A stretch of DNA of 64,000 nt from Auanema rhodensis (GCA_964057225.1 OZ059896.1:10788001-10852000), one strand, 5' to 3'. Counted from the first letter of the stretch, positions 1 through 13,958 are shown. Notes: generated by a model not told the origin, from the sequence alone. Translations and numbers: made by a program.

Positions 1-6
1 ATCATA

Positions 7-704
7 TTAAGCTAAAATTCCAAAACGATCAAAATGTCTTGTTACTATATAAAGTGTTAATTGAATTTCTCCCATAGATACACAACTAAGTTTTGGACGT
101 TCTTCCGGATCATTCAAAACTTCTAAATTTGATACTTGTAATCCTCCTCCAACAAAGCTTTGCATTAATTCATCACGAGTGCTGCCTTTTGGTCTCCAAA
201 TAGGGGAGCTTAACTATAAAAATTCATATGAAATGTATATGTAATGAATAATAATATTAACTGTATGTGCTCCTGGAGCCGTTGGAACAAAAATGGAGCC
301 ATACCCATATAGTTCTTGTCTATTATAGTCATCATAATGCCATATTTGAAAATGAAATTTCGGCCAACCTAAAGAATACTCTCTATAACATCATACGTCC
401 AGCAAAAAAAAAGAATAAAAATAACTTTTAATAGAATTACCTTGAATTGTTTTAGTTGCTAAATGTAAATCTATAGGCTGAGAAAAAAAACATGGCTCAA
501 ACGATGATGGTATATCTGTATGACTTTGACCACTTGTATGACCTTCTATAACTTTCCAACCACCACCTAGATGTTTAATTAAATATAAGAAATGTGTTTA
601 AGCACAACTAATTAACCTATTTCTAATGACCAACAACATGATAATCGATTGCTTTTGAAGCCTGAGCCACTTTCAAGTTGGCCACAGATGTATAATTCTG
701 CCAT
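7..704 (-). CDS. B9D2: B9 domain-containing protein 2 (transition zone protein)
   Basis: Spliced minus-strand gene, complete. It starts [16 protein letters not shown], then after a 50-bp intron has [80 protein letters not shown] and VGGGLQVSN, ending [11 protein letters not shown] and a stop at 7-9. This order and length (about 175 aa) match the B9D2 family, one C2-like B9 domain over the whole protein; the GWP-HFQ-W, GYG and P-WRP blocks are the family core. B9D2 works with B9D1 and MKS1 in the MKS module of the ciliary transition zone, which in nematodes means sensory neurons. The upstream sequence TTCATTATAG/CTC directly before the ATG looks like a trans-splice acceptor, suggesting it is the downstream member of an operon with the glycosyltransferase gene. 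Confidence 0.93.
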
Positions 705-934
705 GAGCTATAATGAAGATAACAAATAATTTATTAAACATAAAAAAATAAATTTAACAACATTTCTTAAAAAGAAAATAAAAACTCTATACATCAACGA
801 AATAACATACAACTGAAACATTGACTTATAGTGGTCAATAACAACAGTTGCTATGGCAACAACACGGTCCTTTTCATTAACTATTTGATACCTATGTAGT
901 TCAATTGTAAAATTTCTTATATTTATACCATTTT

Positions 935-2837
935 TTAACAATGATCCTATAATAATTTAAATGATTAATTAAATAATTAAAAAGTTTCATTTACTTTAGC
1001 GATTCCTGTATACATAGCCATTTGTGCTGAAGATTCAGTTATACCCTGTGAACGATTACGAAGCAATTCTCCCATGCACATAACCACGCCAAAATCAAAT
1101 CGAGGTAAAATTTTATTTGCTGAAAAAAAAGAAAAATATTGTTTTTATTTCAATATATGTATATATAAGTATATGAAAATTGTATCTTACCAACTATTTG
1201 ATGTAAGTCAGCGAGCATTTTGAAGTATTCCATTCCAAAAATACAAGTACCATGTCGACTATACTCACAAGGGAAAATCTCTGACCATTCGTTATACCTT
1301 TTTTTAAATAAAATAATACATGTAAATATATATTTATATAACTTACCTTGTTATATATTTGTCCTCTGTTTTGCATCCTCCTTTTAATTGGCCAGGTAAT
1401 TGTAAATCTGGGGATGAAAGAAGAGTAGGCCATAGTAATTCATCAGTAGCAAATCTCTAAAGTAATTCCAAATATATATAAAAGTTTAAAATATAATAAA
1501 GAAGTTTACATATGGTTGTTCAAATTCATTCAATAAATTTTCCAAATTCATGTTATGAATTACAAACTGAATAAGTTCACGAGACAGAAATACTTGATTA
1601 TACATTTGAGAAACGCTTAATTCAGCATTTGCTTGTCTTTTCGTAACCAATGATTCTAAAAAAAATAATTAAAATAAATTTATAATTTAATGATTTAGAT
1701 ACCATTTTTCCAAAGATTAATAGATTTAGCTGTACGAGTTCTTAAAAAATTATACCTTTTAAGATGAGCACGTTTATAACCCACTGAATGTGATCCATTC
1801 AAAAATTGAATAATTTGACTAATTTCTTTATTAGTTTTTAGAATAATATCATAATTCTAAAAATATATAATTCTAAAATTAGAAATATTAGTTTTTTCTG
1901 TACCTGTAACCACAGGATATAACTCCACTTATTATATGATTTAAACAATACTTTTGTACAATCCCAATGTCCAAAATTCATATAATGACCTAGTGAATCA
2001 TATGAATAAAGCTAAATAAGTATTTTTTAATGCAATTCTTTTATTTATATCAACAATTTACCTTTCCCGAGAGATATATGTTTGGAATACAGCTTTCTAA
2101 CTTCATCATTAATTCAATAAACTCATCTGAACTTTTCGAATCAACTGCAAAACAGTACGAATTTTTTGGAGAATATGTATGACTCAATTCTTCCATTAAC
2201 CAATAAAAATCCTATAAGAAGCAAAATCATAATAATTATTATTAAAATATTATAATAATATTACTTACTTCATGTACTACTCTACTAACAGCATAAGAAT
2301 GTTTAATATCTGGCTGCTGAATATTTGAAATGTTCAAAAAATTTTCAATTTCCGAACAACTATTAAAAAACTTATGTGATTTAAACTGAAAATAAAAAAT
2401 TACTTTAATAATATTATTATAACAATTAAATAAAATACTTACATTTAATATAAAACGTCCATCATTTACATATTCCGTAATATACTTAGTATGATCAGTT
2501 CCAAGAAAAGTTTGACAATTCAACGATGGAATTCTAAATAATATTTATACAATAATATTAAAAATCTCATAAATCATACTTATGAATAAGTGATTTGTTT
2601 ACTATAAGATTATTTTCTGATAATAATCTACGTTTGAACTGCCATTGTTCATAATCATCCTAATATACTATAATCAAATGATATAATAAGTATAAAACTA
2701 ACCCTATCATGTGTTAACCCAGTATATACATAAATTGAAAATAATAAAACTATTGATACTATAAAAAACTGATTTAAGCGTTTCCTAGAAGAAATATTGG
2801 AAGTATTTGACCCGATTATTGATATCTTCTTTAGCAT
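935..2837 (-). CDS. Core-2/I-branching beta-1,6-N-acetylglucosaminyltransferase-like protein (GT14 family)
   Basis: Minus-strand multi-exon gene. The start at 2837 gives a short cytosolic tail (MLKKISIIGSNTSNIS), then a signal-anchor FFIVSIVLLFSIYVYTGL, i.e. a type II Golgi membrane protein. The lumenal part carries GT14 landmarks: SYAVSRVVHEDFYWLM, SYCFAVDSKSSDEF, DSLGHYMNFGHWDC, YILWLQNYDIILKTNKE, FLNGSHSVGY, NQVFLSRELIQFVI, YRFATDELLWPTLL, RHGTCIFGMEYFKML and LPRFDFGVVMCMGELL. Family members add branching sugars to O-glycans; the exact acceptor here is unknown. The C-terminus is uncertain: the simple splice (donor GTAAAT at about 991) ends at 935, but an alternative donor further upstream would join an in-frame exon (about 945 to 760) that looks coding and ends at 708. 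Likely co-transcribed with B9D2 downstream. Confidence 0.8.
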
Positions 2838-3011
2838 TATCTAAACTAATACAAAGAAAAATGATATAATAGAATAGGATTAGAAAAGTTTTAGGCAGAA
2901 TATTACGTTTTAAAGTTAGAAACATGTAAGATAGCAAGCAATAGGAATGAGAAAAGGTGGAAGAGCAAATAACATCGCCAGATCGGTGCAACGAGTGCCG
3001 AGAAGAAGAAT

Positions 3012-3057
<46 letters not shown>

Positions 3058-3523
3058 AGGAGAGAGAGACAAAATATGATATAGTTACATCACAGGGGAG
3101 AGGAAGAGAAAACAGAAGAAGAGTATGACGATAAACTTATGAGGACAAGAGAATATCAGCAAGTTTGATAAGCAAAGTTCTTCGAATCTTTAACAATTAT
3201 ATTATCAAACTCTTTATTGTTGATTAAAAAGTGATTAAAGAACAATAGAAATATATTTATTAAAATGAAAAAGTTTTAATCAAAATTTAAAAAATATTAT
3301 TATTAATTAGCTTCTTTTTCAAAAATATATCAGTAAAAGCAAAAAATTTAATTATCAATTTGATATCTGTACGTCAGATATTGAATATCAGTTACAAATG
3401 GTTTGATCATATACAAATATAGAATTAACAGCTACATATATATTGAAACCTGTTCAAGTTTTAAATAATAATACAGTCAAATATTGAATTATGAATAAAA
3501 TCAGTTGAATCACAAAAAAAATG
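2838..3523. other. intergenic region with a GA microsatellite
   Basis: Lies between the start of the glycosyltransferase gene and the end of the nucleoside transporter gene. AT-rich apart from a GA tract at 3014-3069. The long frame that can be read through the tract is only a (TC)n artefact. No other gene seen. Confidence 0.6.
3014..3069. repeat. (GA)n microsatellite
   Basis: An uninterrupted AG run of about 40 bases, then a G-run and a shorter AG run. It lies in the 5' region of the glycosyltransferase gene, about 180 bp from its start codon, and could act as a GAGA-like promoter element, but that is inference. Confidence 0.9.
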
Positions 3524-5870
3524 TTATTCTAAAGCAGAAATAAATGCAGCTGATATTCCAGCTCCGAAATATAAACCTGAAAATACAGTTTTGATTAGAG
3601 ACACTATTACATCACTCATATAGTTAAGAGCAATACAGAATTGTATTTTTATTGTTTTCTCTATCTAAAGTGAGAAATATATACATATAAAATAATAAGT
3701 TGGCATGGTAACAATCTAAGAAACTGATATTTATATGTTTTTCTTTACCAAATCGAAGCCTCAGTTTTATTTTTCTTCAGAAAAAAAGCAAAATGAAAGC
3801 TATTTTGTATTTTTGTTGTCTTTATTTTATCTTTGTTCTGTTTTAGAAATCAGATCAAAAAGTATATAGTTTCCTACCTGTTATCATTGAAGCTGCTCCC
3901 ATTTGTGAAGCTAAACGAGATACCGATGGTTCAACACACCTAAAACAGAATATTTTTAATTCTGCATGATCATATAAACAGTTTTTTTTTAGCAAAAATA
4001 TAGTTTACCTGGGTAATAGCGGTAGTAAGATTCCAGAAAGAACCCCTATTAATAATCCCATAAACCCATTTCCAATAAAATAAAACCATTCATTTTTGAA
4101 GATAACCTAAGATCAACAAAAAGTGTTATCTTTTCTCATTACATATACAACTATAATACCTTAGCAGTACGAACTTCTGGATAATTTGGAATGAAATTGC
4201 AATACATGAAAAATGGAATTAACAAAAGGGAAAGAATGCATGGAACACATAATAACATCCTTAATTTCTTATTTTTTGGATCCTAAATCAGTAATAAGTT
4301 GAATAAAAAATTTTTAAAACTTAACTATTTTAATAAAATTAGCTGCAATTGCTCCAATAGTAGCCATAACATAAAAATTCAAAAATGTTCCGATTGACAA
4401 GTAATATTTTTCTGAAAAAAAAAATTAAGAAGTAAAATATAAAAATGTAATGAATGATGAACAAACCTAAATGAGCAATTCCAGGTGTTGGCCATGGCTG
4501 AATTCCAATAGATAATGTTGGAAATATAGTATACATCATAAAAAACAAAATAAAAATACTAATCAGCTCACTCCACGCCTACAACACAAATTCATTTTAG
4601 TTATTATAACCTATAGTTTATTGCAAATATTTTAATTAAATTAATTATATTTTTAAAAATACTTACATCTTTAAATACATGACCAATTTGAGAAAAATAG
4701 TATGTTACTGTCAAAGATCTTTCTTGTCGGTAATTATCTCCAACTTTCATATAAACTCGAATAAAATCCTGAAAAAAACATCATATTTTCTAATAATTTA
4801 ATGGAAAAACATACAGATCTCCATAAGAACATCAGAAGATTGAGACAAAGGATTAAATAAATTGATGTAAATCCATAATAAGTTTGTGCTGTGGGTTGTG
4901 GGGTTTTTGGGTTTGCTTAAATAGTTTGTTGAACTTTGAACAACAGTTTCTAAAATTACCAGCTGTAGTAAACACATATAACAAACTGCTAATAATTCCA
5001 CCAACATTTGTTCCAATAACGACAGCATTTGTGTATTTACTTGGCAAATCACTGGTTAAACTCAGAAGAGAACTCTTAAGCATATTGTTTCAAGATTTAA
5101 AAGATTTAAGAATGAATTACTTGAAATACTCCATTACATGCCATCATAATCAGTATAACAGTAAATGTCATGTTATAAAACCATTGAAGTTCTTAAATAT
5201 TTCTTATTAATATTCAAATAAAAAATAAAAACTTACTGTAATGAGAAGGCTCTACAAGTAAAGCTATTACAAATAATATCATTATGTTAATAATATTTAT
5301 GAATATAGATCCCCATAAACGATAAAAAGGATTGCTGAAAATTATTTCATGGAAATCATGTCTTCATAACATATTTGAAATTTTACCTAATAAATGGTAA
5401 AATACATATAATAGTTAATCCAAATAATGGACTACATGCATCCATTCCAAGAGCATCCATGAATTTCATAGCATATTCCGATGGAATATAATGAGCAGAA
5501 AACCAATAATTAAAATAATACTAAACAATAAATATTATTATTAAGATTACTATATAAGCATGCTGTACCGTTGGCGATAAAAAGTTTAAAAGATTCCATG
5601 CTAAGAATATAGCAGCACTTTCTATGATAATAGCAATATAAACCAGGTTAAACTGAATTAAAATAATTCATTTCTTTAATAATGTTTGAACATCTAACTT
5701 ACAATATCTACATTAGAATCATCTTTATCTGTTAATTGCTTAACTTCCGATGTCGACGTATGAATTTCATCATATCGAGTTAATTCAGGTTGCTTAGGAG
5801 AAGAAAAAGTAAATATTTAATAAATTTCAATAAATACCTCTACAACAGGCTGTTCATGAGAACTATTCAT
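3524..5870 (-). CDS. Equilibrative nucleoside transporter (SLC29/ENT family)
   Basis: Spliced minus-strand membrane protein of roughly 430 aa. After a polar N-terminus (MNSSHEQPVVE, then RYDEIHTSTSEVKQL) come about eleven hydrophobic segments, among them FNLVYIAIIIESAAIF, SNPFYRLWGSIF, INIINIMILFVIALL, TVILIMMACNGVFQ, TNVGGIISSLLYVFTT, YYGFTSIYLILCLNLLMFL, AWSELISIFILFFMMYT and NEWFYFIGNGFMGLLIG. DLPSKYTNAVVIGTNVGG is the ENT block after TM5, and DFIRVYM followed by a cytosolic loop and the C-terminal half also fit. ENTs move nucleosides down their gradient across plasma or lysosomal membranes. One exon needs care: a 46-bp intron (GTAATT to TTTAAG) near 4920-4965 must be removed to keep the frame into PKTPQPTAQTYYGF. 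The protein ends AGISAAFISALE. Confidence 0.88.
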
Positions 5871-5949
5871 AATTTTAAAATTTGCAAACCTAAATGAACA
5901 GGAGCGATTTTCAGAATTCTTTTTTCTGTTATCACTGGTTATCAATCAT

Positions 5950-6093
5950 TCACGTTGAGATAAGCATCATAAAATGTAATATGATGAAGAGTTGAAGTAC
6001 GACTGTTCCCCAAAACTCATGAGCAATTTCTTTAATCGCTTGTTGTAAGGTTCTGTTATTGTACTTCACCCCCAAATATACTCCATAATCCAT
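5950..6093 (-). CDS. possible small single-pass membrane protein (47 aa), unrecognised
   Basis: A single uninterrupted minus-strand frame of 47 codons between MCM2 and the nucleoside transporter. It reads MDYGVYLGVKYNNRTLQQ, then AIKEIAHEFW, then a hydrophobic C-terminus GTVVLQLFIILHFMMLIS. The polar amphipathic start and one membrane segment look like a real micropeptide, and a trans-splice-like TTTCAG lies upstream near 6330. I do not recognise it, and chance ORFs of this size are common, so confidence is low. The rest of 5871-6463 shows nothing I can name. Confidence 0.25.
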   Translation of the reverse strand: MDYGVYLGVKYNNRTLQQAIKEIAHEFWGTVVLQLFIILHFMMLIST

Positions 6094-6463
6094 TCCAGAC
6101 AATATAAAACAATTGAACACAATATATTAAAACGCAGCATTTATTTTTTACTATCATACAACTTCTCTCTATTTACCATTTCAACAATATTGAAATGGAT
6201 TATACAAAAGTAATAAAACCATGAGCTCAAAACTGTTCAGCTTGATAAAAACAACCGGAAATAGATTTTAAAATCTTACAAAAACTAGTGCAAACCATGT
6301 TAAAATTTTCACAACATCGGTAACATAAATGAGCTGAAAGATTTGTTAGGAATATTTACTTTTGAAAAACAGGATGAGAATCAGCAACGTAATGTTAGTA
6401 CTTTAAGCATGCCCACGAGGCAGTAGTTGATGAGATAGTTTTGATAAAGCAAAGGTTACATTT

Positions 6464-9792
<3,329 letters not shown>

Positions 9793-10255
9793 GTTCTAAA
9801 AATGGAAAATAAAGGTAAAGCTAAAAAAAGGAACAGTTCGAAATAAATAAATTTGCATGGCTACTAAAACTTTTTTATGAAAAATGAAAAAAAAGTATTG
9901 CCGAAATATTCAGTTAACAATACTATAGGTGTAGATTTGAAATTTAACAAGGCGCGCTCGTTTTTCGCGCATAGGAGTAATTCCCGCCGAAACCTTTAAA
10001 TGTCTCTGGTTACATCTTCTTATCTATTATGAATAATAGAAACTTCATGGTAAATAGCAAGAAAGTTTATAATATTTATAAAACAATTAAAGAAAATAAT
10101 ATAATTCAATGGTTAAAACACCAGTCTTTATTCGTTCAAACGTTCACGCACATATGTTACAGGAAGAGATCACAGGTTTTCTTACGTGTTATAATAATCA
10201 GATATTCATTGATCCTTTCTTGAATATTTGTAAAACCTTCGCCTTTGAGAACTGT
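9793..10255. other. MCM2 promoter region
   Basis: Between the MCM2 start and the lin-52 stop on the same strand. It holds the E2F/CHR cluster and otherwise no coding signal; the two short frames read on the plus strand here (10029-10297) run against lin-52 and are shadows. Confidence 0.6.
9936..9988 (-). promoter_or_regulatory. E2F-like sites and a CHR-like element upstream of MCM2
   Basis: TTTTTCGCGC at 9961-9970 and TTCCCGCC at 9981-9988 both match the E2F/DP consensus (TTTSSCGC or its TTCCCGCC form), and TTTGAA at 9936-9941 matches the CHR motif bound by LIN-54. They stand out in AT-rich DNA and lie 144-197 bp upstream of the MCM2 start codon. E2F control of MCM genes is well established; occupancy here is inferred. 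Confidence 0.65.
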
Positions 10256-10719
10256 CTAGCTGAAAAATTCAAGGAATTTCTGTTGCAAAGCTTGTAAAAT
10301 CAAATAAAATAAATCCAAAAAGAGAAATTAAATTTAACTTCCATACCTTCTTCTATTCCTAAGGTGAATGCACTGCTTTGTAAAGCTTTAATATACTCAG
10401 CTAACTGATCAGGTGTTAATCGTCCAAGTTCTACAAAAATCATGAATACGAATATAAAAGAAAGCTACATTAATTTACCGTTTACTAATTTAACATCTTC
10501 TGGCTCTAAATCTGTGCGGTACCGGTTATGATTTTGTCCAGGAATAAGAACCTAAAAATATTAGAACAAATGGCTTGAATAAAATCATACTTCGTTTTCT
10601 CTGTTTAAATCCCACGCTCCTGGTACGTTTTCTGGAAATAGTTCCGGCGACGGAGCTCTTTGAAACATTTCTGAGCATTGCAAACTATTTGACGCTGGCA
10701 AATCTGCATATTGTGACAT
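10256..10719 (-). CDS. lin-52: LIN-52, DREAM/MuvB complex subunit
   Basis: Small four-exon minus-strand gene, about 105 aa. Exon 1 reads MSQYADLPASNSLQCSEMF, then QRAPSPELFPENVPGAWDL; exon 2 has VLIPGQNHNRYRTDLEPED; exon 3 ELGRLTPDQLAEYIKALQ, SSAFTLGIEE; the last exon is ALQQKFLEFFS and a stop at 10256-10258. The (S/A)P-(D/E)L-(W/F)PE-x-(L/V)PG block and the C-terminal helix ending QK/RGKFL-x are the LIN52 signature; the SPELFPE segment is the pocket-protein-binding region and includes the serine that DYRK1A phosphorylates in animals. LIN-52 bridges the Rb-like protein to the MuvB core. It lies directly upstream of MCM2 on the same strand. Confidence 0.92.
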
Positions 10720-11243
10720 TTTTATTTACAATCTAGATTATCAGTAACTGTTCTATTCTGAAACACTTGTTATTATAAAATTAGTTAATAGTTAATACAA
10801 CATGAGTTATATATAAATCACATTTAAATAAAATAATTAACTTTATACGTTCAAACGCTAAATTCTTTGTACGCAGAAATGCGTCGAGGTTTGTTAATAG
10901 AATATATTGTATCTAAAGTTTCAGTAAATATAAAATAAGTTAAATGACAAGCCCTGATCTATTATATATATATATTTATATATATTTATATATAATTTTT
11001 TTTAATAATGTAAAGCACTAATATATTCAAGTAATGGTCGTGTTTTGTATTCATATTTTCTTTAACTGTCTATTTGTTTTTTAACCATATACTATCTCAA
11101 CTCAATAATTAGTACACGAATAATTTATTAAGACACTTAAATACAGATAATAGTATATAATAGGAATTCAGAAGAATCGTATATAATATAATTATCAAAT
11201 GGAGGAACTATTATGGGAAGAGGAGATCATTATTTTTTTAGAT
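10720..11243. other. intergenic, AT-rich
   Basis: Holds the lin-52 promoter and the 3' flank of the Pro/Cys-rich gene. A short TA-rich tract runs at about 10965-10997. No gene or RNA recognised. Confidence 0.6.
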
Positions 11244-12582
11244 CTATATGTCTTTTTTTATATTTTCTTTCTGTGAAGTTGTGTTTTCTTCAGTGGTTTT
11301 GTCGGTGCTCTTGCGGAAACGACGGAATAGTTGATGACAGCAGGAAAAGTCTAGAAAAACTGATTTGCATTGTTCAGATTTTGTATCATACCTTGTGCTG
11401 AGCAACATGAAAGTTGCCCGAAAACAAATCTAGATGCTGGCTGCGCAGGTTGGAAAGCGAACTTGAAGAAATTCTTTAGTGTAATATTTTTTCAAAAAGT
11501 TACCTGTGGTGGAATGATAGACTGGCAAGCAGCACCAATACATGGTGGAGAAGGAGCTTGGAAAACAATCTGAATTTAAAATTTAAAGTTTCACTGCTCT
11601 CTGAAGTTGTTCTGACCTTTGGTGGTGGAGGAGCACAAGCAACACCTACACATGGAGGTGGTGGAGGAGCACAAGCAACTCCTACGCATGGGGGTGGTGG
11701 GGGAGCTTGGAAGATAACCTATTTAGAACGTTTAGTGTTAAATTCAATTTTAAAATAATGAGTGTTACCTTTGGTGGTGGAGGAGCACAAGCAACTCCTA
11801 CACATGGAGGTGGTGGAGGAGCACAAGCAACTCCTACACATGGAGGTGGTGGAGGAGCACAAGCAACTCCTACGCATGGAGGTGGTGGGGGAGCTTGGAA
11901 GATAACCTATTTAGAACGTTTAGTGTTAAGTTCAATTTTAAAATGATGAGTGTTACCTTTGGTGGTGGAGGAGCACAAGCAACTCCTACACATGGAGGTG
12001 GTGGGGGTGCTTGGAAGATAACCTATTTAGAAATTAATTTGTTTTATACTATTAAGCTCAATATTACTTGCGGTGGCGCTGGAGCACAAGCAACTCCTAC
12101 GCATGGAGGTGGTGGTGGGGGTTGGAAGACAACCTGAATAGAAACTTTTGTATTGAATATATTATTCTGTATAATATTACTTGAGGTCTTGGAGGACCAC
12201 AGGCAACTCCTACGCACGGAGAGGGAGGAAGAGCTTGGAATAAAACCTAAATTTAGTAAGACTTTAAGACTGAGATCCCAGCGTAGTACCTTAGGTGGTG
12301 AAGGAGCACAAGCAACTCCGACGCATGGAGGAGGAGGAGCCTGAAGAATAACCTGAAAAATCTATGAAATTGGATGTTAATTCAAACTCACTTGTGGAGG
12401 AGAGCACGCTGTTCCGAAGCATGGTGGATTCAGAATTGGAGCTGGCATAGCAAATATCTAGAAATATATAATAAATATATTTTAATATTTCATAACCAGG
12501 TGGTATGTACCCTTTGACCACAGTTATGACATGGTTGAGCTGTTACAGCAGCTACAGAAATCAACAAAAGAATGATGTTCAT
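11244..12582 (-). CDS. Secreted Pro/Cys-rich repeat protein (CVGVAC repeats)
   Basis: Minus-strand multi-exon gene. Exon 1 encodes a signal peptide and first Cys pair: MNIILLLISVAAVTAQPCHN, then CGQRVHTT. Each following exon begins VIFQ, VLFQ, VVFQ or IVFQ, followed by AP, a poly-Pro run, the motif CVGVAC and PPP. I count eleven C-x4-C motifs: mostly CVGVAC, with CFGTAC at the start and CIGAAC at the end. After the repeats come NFFKFAFQPAQPASRFVF, GQLSCCSAQ and DFSCCHQLFRRFRKS, then a Lys/Thr/Glu-rich tail and a TAG at 11244-11246. The function is unknown; Pro-rich, regularly Cys-spaced secreted proteins in nematodes are often cuticle or pharyngeal-lining components, which is only an analogy. 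Reading the plus strand gives glycine-rich HGGGGG frames; the signal peptide and consistent splice sites show that the minus strand is the real one. Confidence 0.82.
11600..12345 (-). repeat. tandem exon-plus-intron duplications in the Pro/Cys-rich gene
   Basis: Exons coding FQAPPPPPCVGVACAPPPP are repeated, and so are the introns: those at about 11718-11768 and 11906-11956 differ by only a few bases. Within the exon at 11775-11895 the motif has expanded to three copies, and in the one at 11620-11710 to two, as a 48-bp coding minisatellite. Two scales of duplication are therefore visible. Confidence 0.8.
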
Positions 12583-12704
12583 TTCTAAAAAAACAATGAT
12601 ATACAATGAATATTTTTATAAAATTCAGTAAAAATGCTATTAATTATTTGAAAAGGAGCAGAGCCAATGAAAATTGTGGATGTGAATTTTGGCGTGATAA
12701 GCAT

Positions 12705-12715
12705 GTCTTTTATAG
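12705..12715 (-). promoter_or_regulatory. TATA box of the Pro/Cys-rich gene
   Basis: CTATAAAAGAC on the minus strand, about 125 bp upstream of the start codon. It is a clean TATAAAAG match. 12583-13096 otherwise shows only AT-rich promoter and 3' flank sequence. Confidence 0.5.
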
Positions 12716-13096
12716 TTGTCGAGGCAAGCCAAGTATCTGGTCATTCGCAAAAAAACAGGATGGACATATAGTGAAGTGAAGTAGCTCCAGAATCCGAAGC
12801 TAATACTGGATGGAATTTTCGTGTAAAATAAACAGAACAGTTTCTGTTTGCGAAAACGAATCTTTAATTATGCTGTAGTTTATTCTACCTAGGTTTATAT
12901 TATGTGATTAATTATTCAATTATGTATTTTTTTCTATCTTTATATTACTTAGAATTTCTTTTTTTTTTAAGAATTTTCGCATTCTGCTTAATCATTATAG
13001 CACATTGAAAAATTGCTAAAGTTGCTTAGCTTATTTTTTTAATTTCAAATTTTTACTATATCTTGCTTTACATTAAAACTGTATTTATTTCTGATG

Positions 13097-13373
13097 TTAA
13101 ATAACTTTAAAATTACACAAATTGTTCAAAGCTGGTATTTCAAAACAAAAAGCATGTCTATGGACATCTTGATGAGCAGTTTCCGTATTCTTGTCATCTT
13201 CAAAATTTAAGCATCCCTTGTTCCAACTTGAAATGTTATCATTGACCAGTCGCCTAGCTTTATTTGAACAGTTTTGCCACCCGAACTCATACATATGTGT
13301 CTCACACAATTGGATGATTTGTTTAAACATTGTTGACAGCTTAAAGAACAAATCAACCTTCGCTCGAAAATAA
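13097..13373 (-). CDS. possible small or truncated Cys-containing protein, unrecognised
   Basis: Minus-strand open frame that looks like protein: YFRAKVDLFFKLSTMFKQII, QLCETHMYEFGWQNC, SNKARRLVNDNISSWNKGC, HRHAFCFEIPALNNLCNF and a stop. The five spaced cysteines recall small secreted nematode proteins. An acceptor-like TTTGTCCAG lies just upstream (13376-13384), so this could be a 3' exon; but no signal-peptide exon can be found before the tandem array begins about 110 bp further on. It may be the remnant of a gene whose 5' end was removed when the left array boundary formed. ATG codons inside the frame would also allow a stand-alone 84-aa product starting at 13351. No family recognised. Confidence 0.33.
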
Positions 13374-13492
13374 ACTGGACAAATCTTTATGCCTATATAT
13401 TAATATTCTATTCAAAGAAAATGCTTTACTGCCCTAATGTTTTTATATAATTAATACTTTCCCAGATACACTTTCAACACTTGCGGTGCATG

Positions 13493-13567
13493 TTCCATGC
13501 TGCTCACTTGAACCTATTATGGCGAAGGTGATAGAAAGTGACTTAATTCAAACCTCCAGATTAATTT
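13493..13567 (-). pseudogene. left-edge parvin fragment
   Basis: A 75-bp piece of parvin (part of an exon, the intron and the end of the preceding exon) with no parvin sequence to its left. The array is cut here inside the exon at TTCCATGCTGCTCAC, so the left boundary is not where a simple tandem duplication would have begun. Confidence 0.8.
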
Positions 13568-13915
13568 AATTAATTGTAACTTGTTCAGTAAGGGTATACG
13601 ATTAAATGTAATTTAGTATATATAAACAAACAAACAATAGCAATATTATTTATCACAAAATAAAAAAAGTACATTGCTTAATCATTTGAATAATCAATGA
13701 TGTCATAATTTAACTTTGAAAAATAGTTCAAATATAACAAGTTTATGATGATATTTGGTTCCACCTGTGAAATTCCCGAATTTGAGCAAGCTGGAAAAAG
13801 CGTTGTGTCAAAATAGTGTTAGTTTTCTGATAATTAAATACAAAAAAACAGGATTTATTCAATTTTCAATTGTATAATAAAGGATATTATATTTGAACTA
13901 TGCCAAATATCTAAG

Positions 13916-13923
13916 TATATAAA
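13916..13923 (+). promoter_or_regulatory. TATA box of the repeat-protein gene (identical in all ten units)
   Basis: TATATAAA followed by GGGGGAC, 43 bp before the start codon. With initiation about 30 bp downstream the 5' leader would be only 10-15 nt, so these genes probably use their own promoters and are not operon members. The same sequence stands at the same offset (423 bp from the unit start) in each unit. Confidence 0.6.
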
Positions 13924-13958
13924 GGGGGACATATTCCTCAATATTCAACAACTTCAAC

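Noticed and set aside
2785-3072. Minus-strand frame with a long Ser-Leu alternation
   Set aside because: Translation of the GA/TC microsatellite.
4853-5210. Three overlapping frames near 4.8-5.2 kb on both strands
   Set aside because: They are intron read-through and antisense of the nucleoside transporter; removing the 46-bp intron restores the transporter frame.
11558-12344. Glycine-rich plus-strand proteins with THGGGGGAQATP repeats
   Set aside because: Antisense of the Pro/Cys-rich exons. The minus strand has a signal peptide, consistent VIFQ exon starts and matching splice phases.
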